From: Jiella pelagia
GTDB taxonomy: Bacteria; Pseudomonadota; Alphaproteobacteria; Rhizobiales; Rhizobiaceae
Assembly (NCBI RefSeq): GCF_026898155.1
Contig: NZ_CP114029.1
Span: forward strand, 2,212,001-2,276,000
Length of the DNA stretch: 64,000 nt
Reading direction: 5' to 3'
Shown one piece after another: positions 18,572 to 27,621 of the stretch. Below the pieces are notes generated by a model. It worked only from the letters and a program-made list of their open reading frames with translations, was not told the origin of the DNA and made no database searches. The position numbers and the translations under genes were made by a program. The stretch's first letter is position 1. The number at the start of each line of letters is the position of its first letter.

Positions 18572-19618
18572 TTATGAGGCGACAGCGACGCTGGCGCTCG
18601 GCTCTTTTCCAAAGCGAAAGTCTTCGCCCTCGCTCCACATCCGGTGCAGGATGACAGCGAGCTTTCTGGCCACTGCAACACGCGCCCGCGCCATGCCGCG
18701 GCGCCGGGCGATCTGCATGCCCCAAGCTTTCAGGCTCGACCATTTCTTCGAGCGCACGAGCAGCGAGTTTGCTGCTTCGTAAAGAACGGAGCGAGTCAGT
18801 TCGTCGCCGCATCGGCTGATCCGGCCCTGGATGTCGGTTTCGCCCGATTGATAGCGTGACGGGGTCAGTCCGAGGTGGACGCCGACATCTCTGGAATGAC
18901 GGAAACGCTCCGGTCGATCGATGGTGGCGCGGAAGGCGAGCGCCGTGATCGGGCCGACGCCTGGAACGCTCATCAGCCGTCGGCACGTCTCCTCACTTTT
19001 GACGATGTCGAGAACCTGCTTCGTCAGCGTGGCGAGCTGCTCCATCATCGTCTTAAGGACGGCGAGAAGCGGTCTGATCAAGTCCATGACATCGGGATCG
19101 CTCGCCGCCATCTCGCGAACTCGTTGGTCGAATGCAGTGCGACTGGGCTTGCCGAGTTTGATGCCGGCTTCGCGCAGGATCGCGCGCACGACATTCTCGA
19201 TCGAACCCATCTCGCTCAGGATCGTGCGGCGGGCCACGAGAAGCGAGCGCCAAAGACGGGATTGCCGCGATTTGACGTGAACCTCGCGAAACCAACCCGT
19301 GCGCATGATCTGAGCCAGAGCGCGGGCGTCATTGCGATCGGTCTTATTGGGCATCGTCTTCATCGCCGCATTGGCCTTGCGCGTTTCGATGCAGATCGCC
19401 GGCCACCCGGCATCGCGCAGCCCATCATGGAGCCAGGCCGAGAGCGGGCATGCTTCGAGGCCGATCCGTTCAAGGCGGCGGTCGACAGTTCGCAACGAAA
19501 TGACCAGGGCTTCGGGCTCGCTCGCCGATCGCAGTTCTTTGACGATCTCGCCATTCTCGTCGACGATGCAGATCGACGTCTCTTCCAGCGAGACGTCCAG
19601 TCCGGCATAGTATCTCAT
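18572..19618 (-). CDS. IS110-family transposase (DEDD recombinase), copy 2
   Basis: Almost identical to the transposase at 14748-15794: 348 residues from ATG 19618, with YYAGLDVSLEET, MPNKTDRNDARALAQ, SVPGVGPITALAF and GLTPSRYQSG in the same order. The reading frame is undamaged and the upstream region is uninterrupted, so this is the copy most likely to be functional and could act on both elements. Confidence 0.94.
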   Translation of the reverse strand: MRYYAGLDVSLEETSICIVDENGEIVKELRSASEPEALVISLRTVDRRLERIGLEACPLSAWLHDGLRDAGWPAICIETRKANAAMKTMPNKTDRNDARALAQIMRTGWFREVHVKSRQSRLWRSLLVARRTILSEMGSIENVVRAILREAGIKLGKPSRTAFDQRVREMAASDPDVMDLIRPLLAVLKTMMEQLATLTKQVLDIVKSEETCRRLMSVPGVGPITALAFRATIDRPERFRHSRDVGVHLGLTPSRYQSGETDIQGRISRCGDELTRSVLYEAANSLLVRSKKWSSLKAWGMQIARRRGMARARVAVARKLAVILHRMWSEGEDFRFGKEPSASVAVAS

Positions 19619-19971
19619 GGCTGCTTCCTCTCGATGCTTGTGGCCGATCAACACGGACCACGTTTTACCATCTTGAAGGGAGCAGCCGCCGCTGCGGCCG
19701 AGACCCCAATCACCCCATCTGTTTCATCGCCCTCATCGAAACCTGACATGCGAACATGCGAGCGCCATCGTGCCGCATGAGGGCGTGGCGCGACAGGGCG
19801 GATCGTCGGCGCTGCGGTAGCCCACAATCCGTGGCCATTCTTCAGGGGACTTCATCGGTCAGCGTCGGGGCTGCGTCTTCTGCCGAACGTGGCCGGGCCG
19901 GCGCCGGGAAACGAAGCTTCGGCTGGCGCGTTGCGGAAGACGTTTGACCATACCCCGACAGGAGTCGTTCC

Positions 19972-20370
19972 ATGGGTTTTGCCGCCGCCGCCAATCCGCT
20001 GACCTGCCTTCTTGCCGCCGCTCTCGCCTTCGGCTTCGGCTTTCTCTGGCACCGGATGTTCGAGAAGCGCTGGATGACGGCGCCAGGCTATGGCGGCAAG
20101 CCGGCCCTGAAGCTCGCTCCCCTCGTCATCGTCTTCATCGCCTATTTCGTCATCGCCGAGATGCTGTCGGGCCTCACCGCCCATATCGGCGGGATCACGC
20201 TGGCGAATGCGCTGACCAACGCGCTGCTCGCCTGGGCCGGTTTCGTCCTGACGACGATGGTCGTCGACCATTCCTACGAGGCGCGGCCGCGCAAGCTGAC
20301 GCTGATCAATGCCGGCCATTGGCTCGGCGCCTTCGTGATCATGGCGGTGGTCATCGGCCTGATGGGTTGA
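19972..20370 (+). CDS. DUF1761 family membrane protein
   Basis: A 132-residue integral membrane protein with about four hydrophobic segments: [56 protein letters not shown] and [17 protein letters not shown]. The pattern [12 protein letters not shown] after the first helix is typical of DUF1761. The biochemical role of the family is unknown. ATG 19972 is preceded by AGGAG at a good distance. It follows the right end of IS110 copy 2 by about 245 bases that hold no gene I can support. Confidence 0.75.
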   Translation: MGFAAAANPLTCLLAAALAFGFGFLWHRMFEKRWMTAPGYGGKPALKLAPLVIVFIAYFVIAEMLSGLTAHIGGITLANALTNALLAWAGFVLTTMVVDHSYEARPRKLTLINAGHWLGAFVIMAVVIGLMG

Positions 20371-20518
20371 CGGTTTCGCCCGTCTCGCGGGCAGGGACCG
20401 GGCGGAGCACGGCGAAAGTCTAACCCATCGTCAACTGGACCTGCCGGGGTGCTTCGTCCTAAATCTCTCATGGGAGACCGCCGGCAGGCGGCAAGGGCAT
20501 GGAACCGGGAGGAAGACG

Positions 20519-22470
20519 ATGACCACGATCCCCGTCAAGGACGAGTGGAAACAGCGCGCCAAGATCGACGACGACACCTACCGCGCCTGGTATGAGAAGA
20601 GCGTCTCCGACCCGGACGGCTTCTGGGCCGAGCACGGCAAGCGCATCGACTGGATCAAGCCGTTCTCTACCGTGAAGAACACCTCCTTCGCGCCCGGCAA
20701 GGTCGACATCCGCTGGTTCGAGGACGGCACCCTGAACGTCGCCGCCAACTGCATCGACCGGCATCTCGAAAAGCGCGGCGATCAGGTGGCGATCCTCTGG
20801 GAAGGCGACGACCCGAAGGATTCCCGATCGATCACCTATCGTGAGGCTCCACGAGGAGGTTTGCCGCATGGCGAACGTCCTGAAGGCGCGGGGCGTCAAG
20901 CGCGGCGACCGGGTGACCATCTACATGCCGATGATCCCCGAGGCGGCCTATGCGATGCTCGCCTCGGCGCGGATCGGCGCCGTCCATTCGGTCGTCTTCG
21001 GCGGCTTCTCGCCGGATGCTCTCGCCGGCCGGCTGGAAGGGGCGCAGTCGAGCGTCCTGATCACCGCCGACGAGGGCCTGCGCGGCAGCAAGAAGGTGCC
21101 GCTGAAGAAGAATGCCGACAGGGCCTGCGAGATCGCCGCGAAGGCCGGGCAGGCGGTCGAGACGGTCCTCGTCGTCAAGCGGACCGGCGGCGACGTCCAG
21201 TGGTCGGATGGCCGCGACCTTTGGTGGCACGAGGCGCGCGAGAGCCTCCGCGACCGATTGCCCGCCGGAAGAGATGAAGGCGGAGGATCCGCTTTTCATC
21301 CTCTATACGTCCGGTTCGACGGGCAAGCCGAAGGGGGTCGTCCACACCTCGGGCGGCTATCTCGTCTACGCCTCGATGACCCACGAATACGTTTTCGACT
21401 GGCACGAGGGCGACATCTACTGGTGCACGGCCGATGTCGGCTGGGTCACCGGCCACAGCTACATCGTCTACGGCCCGCTCGCCAACGGCGCGACGACGCT
21501 GATGTTCGAGGGCGTGCCGAACTATCCGGACGCCGGCCGCATGTGGGAGGTGGTCGACAAGCACAAGGTCAACATCTTCTACACCGCGCCGACGGCGATC
21601 CGCGCTTTGATGGGCGCCGGCGACGACAAGGTGACCCGCGCTTCACGTGAAACGCTCAAGGTTCTCGGCTCGGTCGGCGAGCCGATCAATCCCGAAGCCT
21701 GGAACTGGTATTACCGGGTGGTCGGCGACGAGCGCTGCCCGATCGTCGACACGTGGTGGCAGACCGAGACCGGCGGCATTCTGATCACCCCGCTGCCCGG
21801 CGCCACCGATCTCAAGCCCGGCTCGGCGACGCGGCCGTTCTTCGGTGTCCAGCCGCAGCTGGTCGACAACGAGGGCGGGGTGCTCGAGGGCGCGACAGAG
21901 GGCAATCTGTGCATCACCGATAGTTGGCCCGGCCAGATGCGCACCGTCTATGGCGACCACGAGCGCTTCGAGCAGACCTATTTCTCGACCTATGCCGACA
22001 AGTACTTCACCGGCGACGGCGCCAAGCGCGACGAGGACGGCTACTGGTGGATCACCGGCCGGGTCGACGACGTCATCAACGTCTCCGGCCACCGCATGGG
22101 CACGGCGGAGGTCGAATCGGCGCTGGTCTCCCATCCGAAGGTCTCGGAGGCCGCCGTCGTCGGCTATCCGCACGACATGAAGGGCCAGGGCATCTATTGC
22201 TACGTCACCCTCATGGAGGGCGAGGAGGGCGACGACGCGCTGCGCAAGGAGCTGGTCGCCCATGTCCGCAACGAGATCGGCCCGATCGCCTCGCCGGACA
22301 AGATCCAGTTCGCCCCCAGCCTGCCGAAGACCCGCTCCGGCAAGATCATGCGACGGATCCTGCGCAAGATCGCCGAGGATGACTTCGGGGCGCTGGGGGA
22401 CACCTCGACGCTGGCCGATCCCGGCGTCGTCGACGATTTGATCGAGAGCCGCCAGAACAAGAAGGGGTGA
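20519..22470 (+). CDS. acs: Acetyl-CoA synthetase, broken by two single-base errors
   Basis: AMP-forming acetate:CoA ligase, which activates acetate to acetyl-CoA. About 650 residues, the normal length. Motifs: [39 protein letters not shown], the P-loop-like [21 protein letters not shown], and the C-terminal [13 protein letters not shown] with the acetylation-site lysine. ATG 20519 is preceded by GGAGGAAG. Two breaks: GAGGCTC at 20843-20849, where GAGCTC restores [15 protein letters not shown], and GAGCCTC at 21242-21248, where GAGCTC restores [18 protein letters not shown]. Both corrections agree with Acs proteins in general. A parS-like palindrome lies inside at 21639-21654. Confidence 0.95.
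21639..21654 (+). promoter_or_regulatory. parS-like palindrome inside acs
   Basis: CGCTTCACGTGAAACG matches the ParB-binding consensus TGTTTCACGTGAAACA at 13 of 16 positions, including the central TTCACGTGAAAC. It is in coding sequence and may be chance, but its lying between holA and rho, genes that usually flank parAB, makes a ParB site worth considering. Confidence 0.35.
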
Positions 22471-22538
22471 GGGCGCGGCTGAGCGTTTGGGGAGAAGCTT
22501 GCGGACTGCCGTATTCTCATGGTGGCGTTCGCGCCGGA

Positions 22539-22716
22539 AACCCTCCTCTGGGCTGCCGCCCATCTTCCCCACAAGGAGGGAGATCACGCGGTGTGATTGG
22601 CGGCGCCACACCGAGACACGGGTGCCAGCTCGGCGTCGTGACAAGGAAGCGCATGCGCAGTGCCGGTTCGATCTCCCCCCTTGTGGGGGAGATGCCCGGC
22701 AGGGCAGAGGGGGGTT
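22539..22716. repeat. Palindromic intergenic repeat element (MITE-like)
   Basis: Two imperfect inverted arms of about 47 bases, 22539-22585 and 22670-22716, flank an 84-base spacer. The arms share a block of the CTCCCCC / TTGTGGGG type plus GGGCAGAG-like ends. They resemble the short palindromic repeats scattered between genes in rhizobial genomes, often near gene 3' ends. It follows acs directly and could fold into a large hairpin in the acs transcript. Confidence 0.7.
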
Positions 22717-22731
22717 AGCAGCGCCCGGACC

Positions 22732-23862
22732 ATGTCCAGGCTTCGCAGGACCCCGATCTTCGGCCTCGGGCCGTCGATGCAGGGACATCCACTGCATTTG
22801 GACAAGCCCTTGACCCAGAACCCCTACTATTCCGGCCCGATCTCCGACCATTTCGACGGCACCCGCTTCTTCAATCCCGGCCAGCCGCGGACCGATCGGC
22901 GGTTCAAGGATGTCCTCAAATGGCAGTTCGCCGGCGAGCGGGCGAAATGGCCGGGTCATGTGCCCGTCACGCCCGCCGTCCCCGAGCGGCGCATTGCCGG
23001 CCTGAAGGCGACGATGGTCGGCCATGCGAGCCTGCTGATCCAGGTCGGCGGGCTGAACGTACTTACCGATCCGGTCTGGTCGGAGCGCGTCAGCCCGGTC
23101 GGCTTTGCCGGGCCGAAGCGGGTGGCGGCGCCGGGTATCCGCTTCGAGGACCTGCCACCGATCGACCTGATCCTCCTCTCGCACAATCACTACGACCACT
23201 GCGACATCGCGACCCTGCGCCGGCTTCACGCGCAGCATCGGCCGCGGGTGATCACCGCGCTCGGCAACGACGTCCTGTTGTCCCGGGCGATCCCCGGCAT
23301 CGACGTCGTCGCCGGCGACTGGGGTGAAGAGTTCCCGTTCGGCAAGCGGCCGGGCGGCAGCGAAGGGGCGCAGAGTGAAGGGGATGGACAAGGTGAGGCG
23401 GGAGGCGGCGGCCAGGCGCTGGTCGCCATCGTGCCGGCCCATCACTGGTCCCGCCGGGGCCTCGGCGACACGCGCATGTGCCTGTGGTGCGGCTTCGTCC
23501 TGAAGACCGGCGGGCGTACCGTCTATTTCGCCGGCGACAGCGGCTATGGCGGCGGGCAGATCTTTCGCGACATTGGCGAAAGGCATGGCGCACCCGACCT
23601 CGCGCTGATTCCGATCGGCGCCTATGCGCCGCGCTGGTTCATGGAGCCGCAGCACATGAACCCCGAGGAGGCCGTGAAGACCTTCCTCGACGTCGGGGCC
23701 AGGCAGGCCGTCGCCATGCATTGGGGAACGGTGCAACTCACCGACGAACCATATGATGAGCCGGCTAATCTGCTGGCACGAAGCTTGGCGGAAGCCGGTG
23801 TGGCACCCCACCGTTTTCGGCCGATTTCGCCAAGCGAGAGCCTGCATGTCGACGCATCGTGA
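22732..23862 (+). CDS. Metallo-beta-lactamase-fold hydrolase, NAPE-PLD/UlaG-like
   Basis: A zinc hydrolase of the MBL fold. The metal motif HxHxDH is present as SHNHYDHCD; further ligands are likely in PAHHWS, YFAGDSGYG and AMHWGT. It resembles bacterial homologues of N-acyl-phosphatidylethanolamine phospholipase D (NPYYSGPISDHFDGTRFFNPG near the N-terminus, LIQVGGLNVLTDPVWSERV). The substrate is not deducible. ATG 22732 is the first good start; ATG 22777 is possible. Unusual is a low-complexity Gly/Glu/Ser-rich insert (about residues 205-224, GGSEGAQSEGDGQGEAGGGG) in a normally short loop. Confidence 0.82.
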   Translation: MSRLRRTPIFGLGPSMQGHPLHLDKPLTQNPYYSGPISDHFDGTRFFNPGQPRTDRRFKDVLKWQFAGERAKWPGHVPVTPAVPERRIAGLKATMVGHASLLIQVGGLNVLTDPVWSERVSPVGFAGPKRVAAPGIRFEDLPPIDLILLSHNHYDHCDIATLRRLHAQHRPRVITALGNDVLLSRAIPGIDVVAGDWGEEFPFGKRPGGSEGAQSEGDGQGEAGGGGQALVAIVPAHHWSRRGLGDTRMCLWCGFVLKTGGRTVYFAGDSGYGGGQIFRDIGERHGAPDLALIPIGAYAPRWFMEPQHMNPEEAVKTFLDVGARQAVAMHWGTVQLTDEPYDEPANLLARSLAEAGVAPHRFRPISPSESLHVDAS

Positions 23863-24039
23863 CGTCTGCCGGAAGCTGGCGCGCCGAGCGGGCGTCGGCC
23901 GGATCAGAGGAAGCTGGCGGTTGAACGCGCCCAATTTGGCGATCAGAATCCGAACGTTGCGCGAGGCTGGCGAAAATTACAGCAGCCTCTTGCATTGCCC
24001 GATTTAGCGCACCATACTCTCTCTCGTGTTCAACGAAGC

Positions 24040-24054
24040 GAAAGGAGGTGATCC
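24040..24054 (+). promoter_or_regulatory. Perfect 15-nt anti-Shine-Dalgarno complement
   Basis: GAAAGGAGGTGATCC is fully complementary to the 3' end of bacterial 16S rRNA (GGATCACCTCCTTTC), far longer than a normal 4-7 nt ribosome-binding site. It ends one base before an ATG at 24056. Such a close spacing with so strong a pairing is unusual. Confidence 0.8.
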
Positions 24055-24055
24055 A

Positions 24056-24133
24056 ATGTCGAGTGATTGTCTGAAGCCGGTTGGGTCTTTGATTCTCGGT
24101 GTCACGATGGAGCAGTCTTCTCGCTTCGCATGA
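24056..24133 (+). CDS. Possible 25-residue small protein or leader peptide
   Basis: A short frame from ATG 24056 to TGA 24131-24133 encodes MSSDCLKPVGSLILGVTMEQ followed by SSRFA. It follows the extreme ribosome-binding sequence at 24040-24054 and is followed about 55 bases later by a terminator hairpin, so it looks like an independent short transcript. The centre is mildly hydrophobic. I do not recognise the peptide. Alternatively the RNA itself may be the product, for example one that pairs with the ribosome, or its antisense, which would mimic the 16S 3' end. Confidence 0.45.
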   Translation: MSSDCLKPVGSLILGVTMEQSSRFA

Positions 24134-24188
24134 GAATTGCAGACGCCGTCTACGGTCTCTGACGACCGCCGGCTGATGCCCATCACGG

Positions 24189-24220
24189 GGCCGCTTTCCT
24201 GACAAGGGAAGCGGCCTTTT
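24189..24220 (+). terminator. Rho-independent terminator after the small ORF
   Basis: GGCCGCTTTCC (24189-24199) pairs with GGGAAGCGGCC (24206-24216) around a 6-base loop, with one G-T-type mismatch, followed by TTTT. It closes a transcript that begins upstream of 24040. Between here and 24487 is a second hairpin, CGGCCCGC / GCGGGCCG (24415-24442), without a clear T-run. Confidence 0.8.
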
Positions 24221-24487
24221 GATGTTCTTGGGGATGCTCTGTGGCAGCATCCTGCGATGTCCCTTGCGTGTCCCCCTGCGCGGAGACGCTCTGGCATCCG
24301 GTCTTCTGGACATCCCAAATAGCCGGCTCGCCCGTCGCTCTTCCCGCCCGGGGCGGATCGAAAGTGCAGTTGCGCTTGTTCGATCCAAACGTCCAATGTC
24401 ACTCATAACGCATGCGGCCCGCACCGTTTCCGGAGCGGGCCGTCTTCCTCCGTCGTTCCCGACCGATGCGGCCGGGGGCTGAGCGGG

Positions 24488-25414
24488 TCAGTTCGCCGGA
24501 GCAACAGCGCCCGCGGCCGGCTGGGAGGCGTCGCCAGAAGCCGGATCGGTCGGCGCGGCCGTGCTTGCCGCCGTATCGTCCTCGCCCTCATCTTCCGTCT
24601 CGCCAAAAGCCGGGGCGTTCTCGAGCTGCTCGCGCGAGACGTTGAGGACGATCCGGTCGGGCAGGTTGTCGTCGCCGACGACGGGCTCCTGCGGCTCGGC
24701 CGTGGCCGCAGGCGCCGGTTCCACGCCGCCCGACGTACCGCCAGCCATGCCGGTTCCGCCGGCCGTGCCAGTGGCCATGCCGGTCCCGCCTGCGCCGGTG
24801 GAGGCGCTTGCGGCAGCGTTGACCTCTTCCTCGGTCTTCAGGCCTTCGGTCTTGCCGGGGCCGAATTCGAGCGCGCTCATCGAGACGGCAACGTCCTTTT
24901 CGCCGATGCCGAGAAACCCGCCGACGCCGACCAGGACGGCCATGACCTTGCCGTCCTCGGACAGGAGCACGTCGGTGATTTCGCCGATGTCCTCACCCTG
25001 GGTGTCATAAACGTCCTTGCCCTCGAGATCCGTGGCGCGCCAGGCGCCCGTCGGGGGGACGGTGACGAACGGGCCGCTGTCGGCCGTCATCGCGCCATCG
25101 GAGGCGGGGGCACCATCGGCCGCAGGGGCAGAATCGTCCATGGTCGCGGCGCTGTTGCTGGACGAATCCATCGAACCCGCGGGCGCGGTTTGCGTATCGC
25201 TCATCGTCCCGGCATCTTCGGCCGGGGCGGCGGCACCGGTCGTGCTCGTCGCGGCATCGTCGGAGGGAGCCGTGGTGGTCGGCGCAGCGCCGTCGGATGC
25301 GGCGGGCGGCATCGTCTCGCCACCGGCCGGCGGGGTCGTGCCGGAATCCTGGGCGTAGGCCGAAAGAGGCAGTGCGACGCCGGCGAGAAGGCTGATGATG
25401 ATTGACTTGCGCAT
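24488..25414 (-). CDS. Exported PRC-barrel domain protein
   Basis: A secreted protein of about 308 residues. From ATG 25414 there is a clear signal peptide (MRKSIIISLLAGVALPLSAYAQ). A long low-complexity Ala/Asp/Ser/Thr-rich segment follows (about 90 residues), then one PRC-barrel domain (WRATDLEGKDVYDTQGEDIG, VMAVLVGVGGFLGIGEKDVAV). The tail is again low complexity, with GTGMATGTAGGTGMAGGT-like repeats. PRC barrels are small beta-barrels in RNA-processing and photosystem proteins, and are common in exported rhizobial proteins of unknown role, often stress-induced. No operon partners. Confidence 0.8.
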   Translation of the reverse strand: MRKSIIISLLAGVALPLSAYAQDSGTTPPAGGETMPPAASDGAAPTTTAPSDDAATSTTGAAAPAEDAGTMSDTQTAPAGSMDSSSNSAATMDDSAPAADGAPASDGAMTADSGPFVTVPPTGAWRATDLEGKDVYDTQGEDIGEITDVLLSEDGKVMAVLVGVGGFLGIGEKDVAVSMSALEFGPGKTEGLKTEEEVNAAASASTGAGGTGMATGTAGGTGMAGGTSGGVEPAPAATAEPQEPVVGDDNLPDRIVLNVSREQLENAPAFGETEDEGEDDTAASTAAPTDPASGDASQPAAGAVAPAN

Positions 25415-25763
25415 GGTGGAAGTCTCCCGATTGGTTATCGATCGAGACAATCACCAAAGCCATGTTCGCGTTCCCTCACGCTTTGTAAGAGTTGATTGCA
25501 AAAATTCCGTTTCGCGGTTGGCTGGCAGCTCGGCCGTGGCGTGCAGTGGGCGTTCGCGCTTGCGGGATGCCATTCCGATTATTGACTAATTTTCAATGCG
25601 TTGCACCAAAAGAGGAGCTCGGAGGCTTTCGGGCTCCTTCTTCACGATCACGGAACGGTGTGGCGATCGGGCCTTCCGGCGTGGCTCCCGCTGCAGCCGT
25701 GTCGTTACTCGTGCAACGATTACATGATGACAGCGCCGCGGCAATCTGGCATCGCTCGTCACC
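25415..25763. other. Intergenic region with a hairpin at 25613-25640
   Basis: About 350 bases between the PRC-barrel gene (leftward) and the next gene (rightward). A hairpin AGGAGC / GCTCCT followed by TTCTT lies near 25613-25640 and could end a small rightward transcript. The sequence around 25560-25605 is AT-richer. No further gene is supported. Confidence 0.35.
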
Positions 25764-26174
25764 ATGCAGAGCCTGCGCCGCGTCCTGAAGGATCGTCTGT
25801 CGGCGGCCGCGATCGCGCTGATCGCCGGCTGCCTGATGCTGTTCCAGGCGATCGCCGGCCAGGCGGCGGAGATCGGCGCGGCGACGGGGAACGGCGCCGG
25901 CGTCATCTGTTCGGCGGCGCTCGGCCCGAGCGTTGAAAAGGCTGGAGCCAAGGCCGGAGACGAACGCGACCAAGGCGCCGCGCTCTGCGCCGAATGCTGC
26001 GCCTTCTGCCAGCTTTCCCAGTCGCTTGTGCTGATTGCGCCCATCATGCCGCGGCCGGAACCGATCCGCCTCGTGGCAGGCCGTCCCCTGACATTGGCGC
26101 CGCGCGGCCCTCCGCCACTTCCCGCCCCGCACGAAAAGAACGCGCCGACGCGCGGTCCCCCGATCCTTTCCTGA
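25764..26174 (+). CDS. Small Cys-containing exported protein, DUF2946-like
   Basis: A 136-residue protein with an N-terminal hydrophobic segment (AAAIALIAGCLMLFQAIAG) and a downstream cluster ALCAECCAFCQL, a Cys-rich motif that could bind a metal. It ends in a Pro-rich tail (RGPPPLPAPHEK). DUF2946 proteins of this layout often stand beside PepSY membrane proteins and TonB receptors and are thought to be linked to copper or iron. It directly precedes the PepSY gene by 70 bases, so an operon is likely. The family assignment is tentative. Confidence 0.6.
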   Translation: MQSLRRVLKDRLSAAAIALIAGCLMLFQAIAGQAAEIGAATGNGAGVICSAALGPSVEKAGAKAGDERDQGAALCAECCAFCQLSQSLVLIAPIMPRPEPIRLVAGRPLTLAPRGPPPLPAPHEKNAPTRGPPILS

Positions 26175-26244
26175 CATCTCGCCACCCCGCCGGGCCGATC
26201 CCGCGCGGGATTGCAGCTCATTTCATTCCTGTCAGGAAATCTCG

Positions 26245-27621
26245 ATGACCGATGTCAGCCTCGGGCGGACGAAGGACGGCGCTGCCGCGCGTTCCGCAAC
26301 CGATCTCTACCGTGCTGTCTGGCGATGGCACTTCTATGCCGGGCTTCTGGTGCTCCCCTTCCTCATATCCCTGGCGATCACCGGCGGGCTCTATCTGTTT
26401 CGCGACGAACTCGACGCGATCATCCATGCCGATCTGAAGCGGGTGGAGATCGGCGAGGGCGCCGCCCCGGTCGCGCCCTCGACCATGGTGGCGGCGGCGC
26501 TTGAAGCGGTGCCCGGCACGGCGGTGAAATACACCGACCCGACCGATCCCGGCGGCTCCGCCGAAATCACCGTGGCGACCGCCGATGCCGGCAAGACCGC
26601 CGTCTATGTCGACCCCTATGACGGCAGGGTGCTCGGCACGCTGCCCGACCGGGGGACTGTGATGTGGACGATCCGTTATCTCCACAGCCTGAAGTATTTC
26701 GGGACCGCCGCCCGCACTCTGATCGAGATCGCCGGCGGCTGGGCGATCCTGCTCGTGGCGACGGGTCTCTATCTGTGGTGGCCGCGGGGCAGGGGCGGCG
26801 GTGTCGTCACCGTCCGCGGCGCCCCGCGCAACCGGATCTTCTGGCGCGACACCCACGCCGTCACCGGCCTCTTCGTCGGCGGCTTCATCGTCTTCCTCGC
26901 GGTGACCGGCATGCCCTGGTCGGGGGTCTGGGGCGGCAAGGTCAACGAGTGGGCGAACGGCAGCAATTTCGGCTATCCGGCAGGGGTTCGCACCGACGTG
27001 CCGATGTCCAACGTCAAGCTCGCCGAGACCGGCCCGACGACGTGGTCGCTGGGGCAGGCGCAGCTGCCGGAATCGACCGCACCGGCCTCGGCCGTCCCGC
27101 AGCCGATCGGCATCGACCGGGCCGTGGCGATCGCGAACGACCTCGGCCTCCACCATGGCTACGCGCTGGCCCTGCCGTCGGGCGAGACGGGGGTCTATAC
27201 CGCCTCGGTCTATCCGGACGACCTCTCCCAGCAACGCGTCGTCCATCTCGACCAATATTCCGGCAAGCCGCTTCTCGACATGGGCTATGCCGACTACGGG
27301 CCGCTCGGCCGGGCGCTGGAATGGGGGATCAACACCCATATGGGCCAGGAATTCGGCCTGACGAACCAGCTGGTGCTGCTCGCCGCCTGCGTCGCGATCG
27401 TGCTGCTGGCCGTTTCGGCGGGGGTAATGTGGTGGAAGCGAAGGCCGAAGGGCTCGCTGGGCATTCCGCCGCTGCCGGGGGATACGCGGGCGTTTCGCGG
27501 GGTGATTGCGATTCTGGCGATCGGCGGGATCATCTACCCGCTGGTCGGCCTGTCGCTGCTGGTGATGCTGGCGCTGGACTATGCCGGCACGCGGCTGGCG
27601 GGAAGAATGCGGGGGGCCTGA
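26245..27621 (+). CDS. PepSY-associated TM (PepSY_TM) membrane protein
   Basis: A 458-residue inner-membrane protein with PepSY_TM architecture: a first helix after WRWHFYAGLLVLPFLISLAI, a periplasmic PepSY-like domain, the loop TIRYLHSLKYFG, a helix in EIAGGWAILLVATGLYLWWP, another after FWRDTHAVTGLFVGG, a second periplasmic domain (HLDQYSGKPLLDM), HMGQEFGLTNQLVL, and terminal helices. Conserved His pairs (HFYAG, LHS, DTHAV, NTHMG) suggest haem or metal handling. Members often serve as ferric-siderophore reductases of the FegB/FsrB type. It follows the small DUF2946-like gene. Confidence 0.85.
   Translation: MTDVSLGRTKDGAAARSATDLYRAVWRWHFYAGLLVLPFLISLAITGGLYLFRDELDAIIHADLKRVEIGEGAAPVAPSTMVAAALEAVPGTAVKYTDPTDPGGSAEITVATADAGKTAVYVDPYDGRVLGTLPDRGTVMWTIRYLHSLKYFGTAARTLIEIAGGWAILLVATGLYLWWPRGRGGGVVTVRGAPRNRIFWRDTHAVTGLFVGGFIVFLAVTGMPWSGVWGGKVNEWANGSNFGYPAGVRTDVPMSNVKLAETGPTTWSLGQAQLPESTAPASAVPQPIGIDRAVAIANDLGLHHGYALALPSGETGVYTASVYPDDLSQQRVVHLDQYSGKPLLDMGYADYGPLGRALEWGINTHMGQEFGLTNQLVLLAACVAIVLLAVSAGVMWWKRRPKGSLGIPPLPGDTRAFRGVIAILAIGGIIYPLVGLSLLVMLALDYAGTRLAGRMRGA

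Larger units (their letters stand above)
18278..19726 (-). mobile_element. IS110-family element, copy 2, intact
   Basis: An intact 1449-bp element in the same orientation as copy 1. The left end is TGAAACAGAAT, the right end CTGTTTCA. Uninterrupted, it defines what copy 1 looked like before the IS256-type insertion. No flanking duplication is evident, as expected for this family. Confidence 0.88.

Noticed and set aside
14455..19726. A classical composite transposon
   Set aside because: IS110-type elements do not normally move pairs with intervening DNA and no flanking duplication is visible, so I call it only an IS-bounded island.
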